From Betaproteobacteria bacterium UBA2592 (GTDB taxonomy: Bacteria; Pseudomonadota; Gammaproteobacteria; Burkholderiales; Rhodocyclaceae): a DNA stretch of 64,000 nt. The translations under genes were made by a program, and so were the position numbers. The notes under the pieces were generated by a model. That model worked only from the letters and a program-made list of their open reading frames with translations, made no database searches and had not been told where the DNA came from. Of the stretch, positions 7,536 to 15,824 are shown in pieces. The DNA lies in assembly GCA_002340095.1 (NCBI GenBank), contig DDKS01000020.1, positions 1-64,000 on the forward strand. The letters are read 5' to 3'. Each line of letters begins with the position of its first letter. Within the stretch, counting starts at the first letter, position 1.

Positions 7536-10500
7536 ATGGCTGACTTCCTCTTTCTGCGCGGCGCCGCCGCCTTTTCCGCCTTCCGCCTGCAACGCCTGGA
7601 AAGCCGGCTGGCCGCGAGCCTGCCGGAGCTGGCTGGCGTCACGGCCGAGCACTGGCACGTGGTGGCGCTCAAGGCGCCGCTCACGGAAAAGGAACGGGCC
7701 CAGCTGGCTCAACTGCTGGAGGAGCAGCCCGCCGGGGCCGCCGAGGGCGAACTCTTTTTCGTGGTGCCCCGCATCGGCACCATCTCCCCCTGGTCCTCCA
7801 AGGCCACCGACATCGCCCACAACTGCGGCCTCACCCGCATCGAGCGCATCGAGCGGGGCGTGGCCTTTCGCATCCTGCTGAAGGGGGGCCAGGCTCTAGG
7901 CGCCGAGCAGAGGCAGGCCGTCGCGGCCCTGATCCACGACCGGATGACCGAATCGGTGCTGGATTCCCTGGAGGCTGCCGCCGCCCTGTTCCAGCATTTC
8001 CCACCCAAGCCGCTCACCACCGTGGATATCCTGGCCGGTGGCCGGCCCGCCCTGGTGGCGGCCAACGGCAGCCTGGGCCTGGCCCTCTCCGAGGACGAAA
8101 TCGATTACCTGATGCAGATCTTCACCGAGGCGGGCCGCAATCCCACCGACGTGGAGCTGATGATGTTCGCCCAGGCCAACTCCGAGCATTGCCGCCACAA
8201 GATATTCAACGCCTCCTGGGTGATTGACGGCCAGGCCAGGGATAAGACCTTGTTCGGCATGATCCGCGATACCCACAAGGCCCACCCGGAAGGCACGGTG
8301 GTGGCCTATGCGGACAATGCCTCGATCATCGAGGGGGCACGCATCCCCCGCTTCTACCCGGACGGTGAGGGTACCTACGGCTACAAGGAAGAGCTGACCC
8401 ACATCCTGGCCAAGGTGGAAACCCACAACCATCCCACCGCCATCTCCCCTTTCCCCGGTGCCGCCACCGGCTCCGGCGGCGAGATCCGCGACGAGGGCGC
8501 CACCGGCAGGGGCTCCAAGCCCAAGGCCGGTCTGTGCGGCTTTTCTGTCTCCAACCTCAACATCCCCGAGGCCGTGCAGCCCTGGGAAACCGATGCGGGC
8601 CGCCCCGGCCGCATTGCCTCGGCACTCGACATCATGATCGAGGGGCCCATCGGTGCCGCCGCCTTCAACAACGAATTCGGCCGGCCCAACCTGACCGGCT
8701 ACTTCCGCACCTACGAACAGCCGGTGGGCAAGATCGTGCGCGGCTACCACAAGCCCATCATGATTGCCGGCGGCCTGGGCAACATCCAGGCCGAACAATC
8801 CTTCAAGGAGCCCGTGTTCCCTCCCGGCACCAAGCTGGTCCAGCTGGGCGGTCCCGGTATGCTCATCGGTCTGGGGGGCGGTGCCGCTTCCTCCATGAGC
8901 GCCGGGGTCAATACGGAGGACCTGGACTTCGCCTCCGTGCAGCGAGGGAACCCGGAAATCCAGCGCCGCGCCCAGGAAGTCATCGACCGCTGCTGGCAGA
9001 TGGGCAAGGACAACCCCATCCTCTCCATCCACGATGTGGGAGCGGGCGGCGTGTCCAATGCCTTCCCGGAGCTGGCCCATTCCGGCGGTGCCGGCGCCTG
9101 GTTCGAACTGCGTCAGGTGCCCATCGAAGAACCGGGCATGAGCCCCGCCGAAATCTGGTCCAACGAGGCCCAGGAGCGTTACGTGCTGGCGATTCCCGCC
9201 GCGCGCATCGCCGAATTCGCCGCCTTCTGCGAGCGGGAGCGCTGCCCTTACGCGGTGGTGGGGGAGACCACCGCCGACGGCCATCTGACCGTGGCCGACA
9301 GTCACTTCGGCAACAAGCCTGTGGACATGTCCATGGACGCCCTCTTGGGCAAGCCACCGCGCATGACCCGGGAAGTGACCCGCCAAAGCGCCGAAACCCT
9401 GCCTTTCGATCCGGCTTCCATCGATCTTCGGGATGCTGCCTACCGGCTTTTGAAACTGCCCACCATTGCCGACAAGACCTTCCTCATCTCCATCGGCGAC
9501 CGTTCCGTGGGCGGCATGACCGCCCGGGACCAGATGGTGGGCCCCTGGCAGGTGCCCGTGGCCGACGTGGCCGTCACCTGCATGGGCTACCAGGGCTATT
9601 TGGGCGAGGCCTTTGCCATGGGCGAGCGCACCCCCGTGGCCGTGCTCGACGCCCCTGCCTCCGGCCGCATGGCGATTGCCGAGGCCATCACCAACCTGGC
9701 TGCCGCCGACATCGGCGAGCTGGAGAAGGTCAAACTTTCCGCCAACTGGATGGCGGCTTGCGGTTTTCCTGGTGAGGATGCTCGTCTGTACGACACCGTG
9801 GAGGGGGTTTCCCGCTTTTGCCAGGAAGTGGGGCTCGCCATTCCGGTGGGCAAGGATTCCCTCTCCATGCGCACCGCCTGGGAAGCGGGCGGCCAGCAAA
9901 AGCAGGTGGTATCCCCCCTGTCCCTCATCGTCACCGCCTTCGCCCCCGTGGCCGATGTGAGAAAGACCCTGACCCCGCAACTGCAACTGGATCAGGGCGA
10001 AACGGAACTGCTGCTCCTGGACCTGGGCAGGAACCGCCTGGGCGGTTCCGCCCTGGCCCAGGTGTATAACGCCACCGGCATGGATGCCCCGGACGTGGAT
10101 GAGCCCGCCAAGCTGAAAGCCCTGTTCGACGCCGTCCAGCAACTGAACCGGGATGGCCTGATCCTGGCTTACCACGACCGTTCCGACGGGGGGCTCTTCG
10201 TTGCCGCCGCCGAAATGGCCTTCGCCTCCCGCGTGGGCGTGACCCTGGACATGGATGGCCTCTGCTTCGACGCCCAGGCCCTGGACACCGACGGGGCCGA
10301 GAAGCGCCCCGACCTGATGGCCGGCCGCAGCCAGGAAACCCTGGTGCGGGCCCTGTTCAACGAGGAAGTGGGTGCCCTGATCCAGATCCGCCGGGCCGAC
10401 CGGGAAAAGATCACCCCGGTGCTGCGCAGCCTGGGCGTGCCCTACTTCTTCGTGGGCTACCCCAATACCAGCGACGAAATCCGCGTGGTCAGGAACGCCA

Positions 10501-11462
10501 GGAAGGTGCTGCGCGAAAGCCGCATCGACCTGCACCGGGCCTGGTCCGAGACCAGCTTCCGCATGCAGTCCCTGCGGGACAACCCGGAATGCGCCCGGCA
10601 GGAATACGACCGCATCCTGGACAAGGAAGACCCGGGCCTTTCCCCCAAGCTCACCTTCGACCCCGCCGACGACTTCACCCAGGTCTATCTGTCTCTTGGC
10701 GCCAGGCCCAGGATGGCCATCCTGCGCGAGCAGGGGGTGAATAGCCACTACGAAATGGCCGCCGCCTTCGACCGGGCCGGGTTCGAGTCGGTGGACGTGC
10801 ACATGAGCGACATCATCGCCGGGCGCCGTAGCCTCAAGGACTTCAAGGGCCTCGTGGCCTGCGGTGGTTTCTCCTACGGCGACGTGCTGGGCGCCGGCCT
10901 GGGCTGGGCCCGCACCATCTTGATGAACGAGCGCTGCCGGGACGAGTTCTCCGCCTTCTTCCACCGGGCCGACAGCTTCGCCCTGGGGGTCTGCAACGGC
11001 TGCCAGATGATGAGCGCCTTGAAGGACCTGATCCCAGGCGCCTCCGCCTGGCCCGCCTTCCGCCGCAACCTGGTGGAACAGTTCGAAGCCCGCTTCGTGC
11101 AGGTGGAAGTGCTGGAATCCCCGTCGCTCTTCTTCCAGGGCATGGAAGGCTCGGTGCTGCCCATCGTGGTTTCCCACGGCGAAGGCCGCGCCGTGTTCGA
11201 GAACTCCACCCCCGACCAGGTGGCCGCGTCGCTCCGCTACGTGGACCACCGGGGCCAGCCCACCCAGGTCTATCCCTTGAACCCCAATGGCTCCCCGGGC
11301 GGCCTCACCGGCGTCACCACGGCGGATGGCCGCTTCACCATCATGATGCCCCACCCGGAACGGGTGTTCCGCACCGTGCAGATGTCCTGGCATCCCAAGG
11401 ACTGGGGTGAGGACAGCCCCTGGCTGCGCATGTTCCGCAACGCCCGCCGCTGGGTGGGCTAA
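7536..11462 (+). CDS. purL: Phosphoribosylformylglycinamidine synthase, large single-chain form
   Basis: Step four of purine synthesis: FGAR + ATP + glutamine to FGAM. The length of 1308 residues is standard for the proteobacterial single-chain enzyme. It contains the N-terminal PurS-like region, the two AIR-synthase-like ATP-binding halves (NSEHCRHKIFNASW, AKVETHNHPTAISPFPGA, SIHDVGAGGVSNAFPEL, YHDRSDGGLFVAAAEMAF), and a C-terminal class-I glutaminase with nucleophile C1153 in GVCNGCQMMSAL and the His-Glu pair in PHPERVFR. No frameshift or missing motif seen. The next gene follows after only five bases and is probably co-transcribed. Confidence 0.97.
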   Translation: MADFLFLRGAAAFSAFRLQRLESRLAASLPELAGVTAEHWHVVALKAPLTEKERAQLAQLLEEQPAGAAEGELFFVVPRIGTISPWSSKATDIAHNCGLTRIERIERGVAFRILLKGGQALGAEQRQAVAALIHDRMTESVLDSLEAAAALFQHFPPKPLTTVDILAGGRPALVAANGSLGLALSEDEIDYLMQIFTEAGRNPTDVELMMFAQANSEHCRHKIFNASWVIDGQARDKTLFGMIRDTHKAHPEGTVVAYADNASIIEGARIPRFYPDGEGTYGYKEELTHILAKVETHNHPTAISPFPGAATGSGGEIRDEGATGRGSKPKAGLCGFSVSNLNIPEAVQPWETDAGRPGRIASALDIMIEGPIGAAAFNNEFGRPNLTGYFRTYEQPVGKIVRGYHKPIMIAGGLGNIQAEQSFKEPVFPPGTKLVQLGGPGMLIGLGGGAASSMSAGVNTEDLDFASVQRGNPEIQRRAQEVIDRCWQMGKDNPILSIHDVGAGGVSNAFPELAHSGGAGAWFELRQVPIEEPGMSPAEIWSNEAQERYVLAIPAARIAEFAAFCERERCPYAVVGETTADGHLTVADSHFGNKPVDMSMDALLGKPPRMTREVTRQSAETLPFDPASIDLRDAAYRLLKLPTIADKTFLISIGDRSVGGMTARDQMVGPWQVPVADVAVTCMGYQGYLGEAFAMGERTPVAVLDAPASGRMAIAEAITNLAAADIGELEKVKLSANWMAACGFPGEDARLYDTVEGVSRFCQEVGLAIPVGKDSLSMRTAWEAGGQQKQVVSPLSLIVTAFAPVADVRKTLTPQLQLDQGETELLLLDLGRNRLGGSALAQVYNATGMDAPDVDEPAKLKALFDAVQQLNRDGLILAYHDRSDGGLFVAAAEMAFASRVGVTLDMDGLCFDAQALDTDGAEKRPDLMAGRSQETLVRALFNEEVGALIQIRRADREKITPVLRSLGVPYFFVGYPNTSDEIRVVRNARKVLRESRIDLHRAWSETSFRMQSLRDNPECARQEYDRILDKEDPGLSPKLTFDPADDFTQVYLSLGARPRMAILREQGVNSHYEMAAAFDRAGFESVDVHMSDIIAGRRSLKDFKGLVACGGFSYGDVLGAGLGWARTILMNERCRDEFSAFFHRADSFALGVCNGCQMMSALKDLIPGASAWPAFRRNLVEQFEARFVQVEVLESPSLFFQGMEGSVLPIVVSHGEGRAVFENSTPDQVAASLRYVDHRGQPTQVYPLNPNGSPGGLTGVTTADGRFTIMMPHPERVFRTVQMSWHPKDWGEDSPWLRMFRNARRWVG

Positions 11463-11467
11463 GTGCC

Positions 11468-12769
11468 ATGAGCTTCTGGCGCAAGCTGCTGGGCGGCGCC
11501 GAGCCGCCCCGCGTCAACCCCGATCCCTTCCAGCGGGAAGCGCCGCCGCCCCCGGCAGTCGTGCCCGTGGCCGAACCACCCCGGCCCCGGGCCGGCGTGG
11601 CCCGGGACGAGATCATCGACGCCCAGACCCGCATCTGCGGCTACCGCTACCGGGTGACGGAGCACGGGGTGGGGCCCGCCGAAGTGGTCGAGGCCCTGGC
11701 CGATGCCGGCATCAAGAACATGGCCCAGCGCCGTATGGCGCTCCTGCCCATGACGGCGGAACGCTGGCGCAGCGCCGACTACCGACCCCTGATCGGGCCT
11801 GGCACCCGTTTCCTGTTTGCCAGCCTGGAAGCCGCCGAACCGGCGCTGTTGGCCGAGATCAAGGCGGCAGGCGGACAGGCCGCCCTGAACCTGAAGGAAG
11901 TCAATCTGGCCCTGCGCGCCCGGATGCAGGACTTTTCCCTGCTGTTCGTGGACTACCCCGCCTTCAATCTGGAAGCCTTCGAGGCCCAGGTGCGGGAACT
12001 GAAGCGGGTGGCGCCGAAGATGGAAGTCATGGTGGATGGCATCGCCACCTGGCCGGAGCGGCGCCTGTGCGACAGCCTGGGGGTGCATTACTGCCTGGGC
12101 GGCTTCATCGCCACCTTCGACGAGGACCAGCCCCAGGAAAGGCTCTCCGAAAGCCGCATGGTGCTGATCGAGATGCTCAACCGGCTGCGCCAGGAAGGCG
12201 AACTGGAAAGCCTCGCCGAAATCGCCAAGCGCGACCCGGCGGTTTCCGTCCAGCTCATTTCCATGGCCAACTCCCCGATGATGGCCCTGGACCGGGCCAT
12301 CACCAGCGTCGAACAGGCCATCCTGGTGCTGGGCCGGGCCCAGCTCTACCGCTGGATGACCCTGGCCATGTTCCGGGTGGGCGGCAACCGGGGCAAGGAC
12401 GAATCCCTGCTGGAACTGGCCCTGACCCGGGGCCGCTTCCTGGAGCTGGTGGCGGCGGAAACTTGCACCCCGAGCCAGTGCGAAGAACTGTTCCTGGTGG
12501 GCCTGCTCTCCGTGTTCGACGCCCTGCTGGGCCAACCCATGAGCCGCATCCTCTCCACCATGAACCTGCCCGAAAAAGTGCGGGCGGTGCTGCTGCAGAG
12601 CGAAGGCCCCTACACCCGCCTGCTGCTGCTGGCCTTTGCCGTGGAGCGGGGCCGGCAGGAACAGGTGGAGCGCCTCAGCGAACTGCTGGGCCTGAGCCAG
12701 GAACAGGTGCAACGCAGCAGCGAAGCCGCCCTGGCCTGGGCGGAAGAAGCGACGGGGTTCGGCGGCTGA
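11468..12769 (+). CDS. Degenerate EAL + HDOD signal-transduction protein
   Basis: A 433-residue protein of the YuxH/CdgJ type. Residues ~40-205 resemble an EAL fold but lack the catalytic Glu-Ala-Leu and metal-binding acidic residues, so they should not cleave c-di-GMP. Residues ~215-420 form an HDOD domain (IAKRDPAVSVQLISMANSP, then AITSVEQAILVLGRAQLYRW). Family members act as adaptors in motility and c-di-GMP networks without enzymatic activity. It starts five bases after purL with no own promoter visible, an unusual pairing of a housekeeping and a signalling gene. Confidence 0.85.
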   Translation: MSFWRKLLGGAEPPRVNPDPFQREAPPPPAVVPVAEPPRPRAGVARDEIIDAQTRICGYRYRVTEHGVGPAEVVEALADAGIKNMAQRRMALLPMTAERWRSADYRPLIGPGTRFLFASLEAAEPALLAEIKAAGGQAALNLKEVNLALRARMQDFSLLFVDYPAFNLEAFEAQVRELKRVAPKMEVMVDGIATWPERRLCDSLGVHYCLGGFIATFDEDQPQERLSESRMVLIEMLNRLRQEGELESLAEIAKRDPAVSVQLISMANSPMMALDRAITSVEQAILVLGRAQLYRWMTLAMFRVGGNRGKDESLLELALTRGRFLELVAAETCTPSQCEELFLVGLLSVFDALLGQPMSRILSTMNLPEKVRAVLLQSEGPYTRLLLLAFAVERGRQEQVERLSELLGLSQEQVQRSSEAALAWAEEATGFGG

Positions 12770-12800
12770 GGGCTTGACCTGCTTCCCCACCGGGAGGGGG

Positions 12801-12827
12801 CGGGTAAGGGGAGCGCCCCCTTACCCG
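12801..12827. terminator. Hairpin between convergent HDOD gene and gdhA
   Basis: A perfect 11-bp stem, CGGGTAAGGGG at 12801-12811 and CCCCTTACCCG at 12817-12827, with a five-base loop. There is no T-run on either strand, so it is not a textbook intrinsic terminator. Its place between convergent genes suits a bidirectional stop or transcript-end stabiliser. Confidence 0.5.
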
Positions 12828-12840
12828 GTTTGGCGCGCCT

Positions 12841-12903
12841 TAGCAGGTCGTTGAAAAACTACTGCGGTGGGCCATCCTCGCTACCTTTTCCAAAGGCCTG
12901 TTA
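12841..12903. repeat. REP-like imperfect palindrome overlapping the gdhA stop codon
   Basis: The left end TAGCAGGTCGTTGAAAAA (12841-12858) and the reverse complement of the right end, TAACAGGCCTTTGGAAAA (12886-12903), agree at 14 of 18 positions around a ~27-base centre. The outermost TTA at 12901-12903 is the gdhA stop codon read on the minus strand. The layout resembles small palindromic intergenic repeats; copy number cannot be judged here. Confidence 0.5.
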
Positions 12904-14247
12904 GATGACGCCCTGGGCCAGCATGGCGTCGGCGACCTTGACGAAGCCGGCGATGTTGGCGCCATTGACATAGCTGACGTGGCCGTTGGCATCGGTGCCG
13001 TACTGGACGCAGGCGGCGTGGATGCCCTTCATGATGCCCAGCAGGCGGGCGTCCACTTCTTCGCGGGGCCAGGAGAGGCGCATGGCGTTCTGGCTCATTT
13101 CCAGGCCGGAGGTGGCGACGCCGCCGGCGTTGCTGGCCTTGCCCGGGGCGTAGAGCACGCCGGCCTTTTCGAAGACGCTGACGGCGCCGGCGGTGGAGGG
13201 CATGTTGGCGCCTTCGGCAACGCAGGTGACGCCGTTTCTGACCAGGGCGTCGGCATCCTTTTCGTCCAGTTCGTTCTGGGTGGCGCAGGGCAGGGCGATG
13301 TCCACGGGGATGTGCCAGGGGCGGATGCCCGGCAGGAAGGTGGCGCCGGCAACCCGCCTGGCGTAGTCGTCCACCCGGCCGTAGAGGTGGTTCTTCACTT
13401 CCATCAGTTCGGCCAGTTTTTCCGGGGTGAAGCCTTCTTCGTCGTAGATGGTGCCGCTGGAGTCGGACACCGTGACGACCTTGGCGCCCAACTGCATGGC
13501 TTTTTCGACCGCGTACTGGGCGACGTTGCCGGAGCCGGAAACGGAGACCCGCATGCCGTCGAAGGACTTGCCGGCGCGCTTGAGCATTTCATCAGCGAAG
13601 TAGACGGTGCCGTAGCCGGTGGCTTCGGGGCGGATCAGGGAGCCGCCGAAGGAGAGGCCCTTGCCGGTGAACACGCAGTCGGCCCGGTTGGAGAGCTTTT
13701 TCATCATGCCGGCCATGAAGCCCACTTCGCGGCCGCCCACGCCGATGTCGCCGGCGGGGACGTCGGTGTCGGAACCGATGTGGCGGAACAGTTCGCTGAC
13801 GAAGGCCTGGCAGAAGCGCATGACTTCACCGGGGCTCTTGCCCTTGGGGTCGAAGTCGGAGCCGCCCTTGCCGCCGCCCATGGGCAGGGTGGTCAGCGCG
13901 TTCTTGAAGGTCTGCTCGAAGGCCAGGAACTTCAGGATGGAGAGGTTCACCGAGGGGTGGAAGCGGATGCCGCCCTTGTAGGGGCCGATGGCGGAGGAGT
14001 GCTGGATGCGGTAGCCGCGATTGACCTGCACTTCCCCGTGGTCGTCCACCCAGGAGACGCGGAACATGAGGACCCGTTCGGGTTCCACGAGCCGGTCCAG
14101 GAGGCCGTGTTCCGCGTATTTCGGGTGCTGGCTGATGAAGGGCCAGAGACTTTCGATGACCTCGGTCACGGCTTGCAGGAACTCGGGTTGCCCCGGATTG
14201 CGGGCGGCCACCTGGGCCGTGAATTCTTCGAAAGTCTTGTAACGCAA
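12901..14247 (-). CDS. gdhA: NADP-specific glutamate dehydrogenase
   Basis: Reductive amination of 2-oxoglutarate with ammonium and NADPH. With the TTG start at 14247 the protein is 448 residues, matching hexameric GdhA (E. coli 447). Motifs are YKGGIRFHPSVN, the catalytic Lys region TTLPMGGGKGGSDFDPKG, the Rossmann segment VSVSGSGNVAQYAVEKA, and CVAEGANMPST. The TTG is favoured because AAGGAG lies seven bases upstream and the next residues (RYKTFEEF) are the expected N-terminus. No in-frame ATG lies between 14247 and 14370. It faces the purL-HDOD pair and lies 20 bases downstream of rnk. Confidence 0.95.
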   Translation of the reverse strand: MRYKTFEEFTAQVAARNPGQPEFLQAVTEVIESLWPFISQHPKYAEHGLLDRLVEPERVLMFRVSWVDDHGEVQVNRGYRIQHSSAIGPYKGGIRFHPSVNLSILKFLAFEQTFKNALTTLPMGGGKGGSDFDPKGKSPGEVMRFCQAFVSELFRHIGSDTDVPAGDIGVGGREVGFMAGMMKKLSNRADCVFTGKGLSFGGSLIRPEATGYGTVYFADEMLKRAGKSFDGMRVSVSGSGNVAQYAVEKAMQLGAKVVTVSDSSGTIYDEEGFTPEKLAELMEVKNHLYGRVDDYARRVAGATFLPGIRPWHIPVDIALPCATQNELDEKDADALVRNGVTCVAEGANMPSTAGAVSVFEKAGVLYAPGKASNAGGVATSGLEMSQNAMRLSWPREEVDARLLGIMKGIHAACVQYGTDANGHVSYVNGANIAGFVKVADAMLAQGVI

Positions 14248-14260
14248 GATGGCTCTCCTT
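14245..14260 (-). promoter_or_regulatory. Ribosome-binding site that fixes the gdhA TTG start
   Basis: Read on the minus strand, AAGGAG (14260-14255) is followed by seven bases and then TTG (14247-14245). This is the only well-placed Shine-Dalgarno near the conserved N-terminus. A TTG start usually lowers initiation. Confidence 0.8.
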
Positions 14261-14267
14261 GAGGGGA

Positions 14268-14666
14268 TTAGTGGGAGGGTTCGGTAGCGGAGGATTCGCT
14301 TCCGGCGGCAGGCAGCTGGGTCACCGACACCACGGTGAGGCGGCGCACGGCTCCGTTGGGAAAGTCCCATTCGATGTCCTGGCCCACGCCCAGGCCCAGC
14401 AGGGCGGTGCCCACGGGGGCGAACACCGAGATTTTTCCGGCGCTGGAATCGGCTTCTTCGGGGTACACCAGTTCCACGCAGCGCTCGTCGCCCGTCTGGT
14501 TGTCGCGGTAGCGCACGCGGGAATTCATGGTCACAATGCCTTCCGGCATTGATTCATCTGGGGTGACAATGGCGCGCTCAAGCTCGGTGCGCAGCGCTTC
14601 AGGCGGACGCAATGCCATCAGGCGGATATAGTCGCATCGCCTGATCAATAAATTAACTTCTTGCAT
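14268..14666 (-). CDS. rnk: Nucleoside diphosphate kinase regulator Rnk (GreA/B C-terminal fold)
   Basis: 132 residues. The C-terminal ~85 residues are the FKBP-like domain shared with GreA/GreB (MNSRVRYRDNQTGDERCVELVYPEEADSS, ISVFAPVGTALLGLGVGQ, IEWDFPNGAVRRLTVVSV). The short N-terminal helices replace the long Gre coiled coil, which is the Rnk arrangement (E. coli Rnk 136 aa). Rnk binds RNA polymerase and influences NDK levels, but lacks the acidic tip needed for transcript cleavage. It starts in an AT-rich region shared with the divergent LysR gene and precedes gdhA on the same strand. Confidence 0.87.
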   Translation of the reverse strand: MQEVNLLIRRCDYIRLMALRPPEALRTELERAIVTPDESMPEGIVTMNSRVRYRDNQTGDERCVELVYPEEADSSAGKISVFAPVGTALLGLGVGQDIEWDFPNGAVRRLTVVSVTQLPAAGSESSATEPSH

Positions 14667-14745
14667 TTCAATGATTTTTGCTTTTATCGGAGGTTGCCGA
14701 GGGCCGCAGTAAGGGGGGTGGCAATCTTAGGGGGAGATGTCCGGC

Positions 14746-14773
14746 TTGATAAGTCAGACCATTTTCATAATAC
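14746..14773 (+). promoter_or_regulatory. Candidate promoter of the LysR gene at 14806
   Basis: TTGATA at 14746-14751, a 16-base spacer, then TAATAC at 14768-14773, in the AT-rich region between divergent rnk and the LysR gene. The start would lie about 25 bases upstream of the ATG. Confidence 0.4.
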
Positions 14774-14805
14774 TGTTTCCTTTTTTGTAATAATCTGGAT
14801 TGCCC

Positions 14806-15795
14806 ATGCATGACATCAACGCCATGTTGTATTTCGCCCACGTGGTCAAGGCCAAGAGCTTTTCCGGGGCAGCCCGGCGCCTGGATGTGTCCAAGTCCCG
14901 CATCAGCAAGGCGGTGGCGAGCCTGGAGGCGGATCTGGGGGTGCGCTTGCTGCACCGCAGTACCCGGCGCCTGAGCCTGACCGAGGTGGGGGAGGCCTAC
15001 TTCGAGCATTGCGACCGGATCCTGGAGGAGCTGGCCCAGGCGGAACGGACGGTGAGCAGCCTGCATGTGGAGCCCCGGGGCCGCCTCAAGATCACCGCGC
15101 CGGTGGCCTTCAGCACCCTGCACGTGGCGCCGGCCCTGCCCGAGTTCATGGCCCAGTATCCGGACCTGTCGGTGGACATGACCATCACCGACCGCCTGGT
15201 GGATCTGGTGGACGAGGGCTACGACGTGGCCCTGCGCATCACCCCGGCGCCGGGGGAAAACCTGGTGGCGCGGCAATTGGCGCTGATCCGCCGCAAGATC
15301 TGCGCGAGCCCCGATTACCTGGCCCGCCGGGGCGTGCCCCGGACCCCGGCCGACCTGATGCAGCACAACTGCCTCGACTACACCTACCTGAACAATTCCG
15401 GCACCTGGCACCTGAAGGGGCCGGAGGGGGACATCGAGATTCCCGTGTCCGGCACCCTGCGCATCAACGACGACGAGGCCTTGTCCCAGGCCGTGATGGG
15501 CGGGCTGGGGCTGGCGCTCCTGCCTACCTTCATCGTCGGCAAGGAGCTGCAGCAGGGGCGGCTGGTGGAGGTGCTGCCCGGCTATGTGCCGGTGGAGCGC
15601 TCCATCTACGCGGTGCATCTGCCCAACCGGCACCTGCCGCCCAAGGTGCGGGTGTTCATCGATTTCCTGCTGGAGCGTTTCGGCAGCGAACCCTACTGGG
15701 ATCGCCAGGATGGCAGCGCCTGGCCCGAGAACAGCCAGGGCCTGCCCCAGGGCTGTTTCGGCCTCACCCGTCCGGCATCCCCGGCGCGCGCCTGA
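14806..15795 (+). CDS. LysR-family transcriptional regulator
   Basis: About 329 residues. The N-terminal winged helix (residues ~3-62: INAMLYFAHVVKAKSFSGAA, SKSRISKAVASLEADLGVRLL, STRRLSLTEVG) is followed by a periplasmic-binding-protein-like effector domain (~90-295). The effector domain belongs to the subgroup with the DRLVDLVDEGYDVALRI signature. An ATG at 14806 is preferred over a TTG two codons upstream. The gene is divergent from rnk-gdhA and 29 bases ahead of the DUF748 gene. LysR proteins often control a divergent neighbour, but nothing in the sequence names the ligand. Confidence 0.9.
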   Translation: MHDINAMLYFAHVVKAKSFSGAARRLDVSKSRISKAVASLEADLGVRLLHRSTRRLSLTEVGEAYFEHCDRILEELAQAERTVSSLHVEPRGRLKITAPVAFSTLHVAPALPEFMAQYPDLSVDMTITDRLVDLVDEGYDVALRITPAPGENLVARQLALIRRKICASPDYLARRGVPRTPADLMQHNCLDYTYLNNSGTWHLKGPEGDIEIPVSGTLRINDDEALSQAVMGGLGLALLPTFIVGKELQQGRLVEVLPGYVPVERSIYAVHLPNRHLPPKVRVFIDFLLERFGSEPYWDRQDGSAWPENSQGLPQGCFGLTRPASPARA

Positions 15796-15824
15796 TTCGG
15801 TAATATTCCCCTCTCGCTCCTGTC

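Noticed and set aside
7896..11393. 1165-codon open frame on the minus strand opposite purL
   Set aside because: Composition is His/Gly/Val/Ala-rich mirror of a GC-rich gene; purL on the other strand has complete family motifs.
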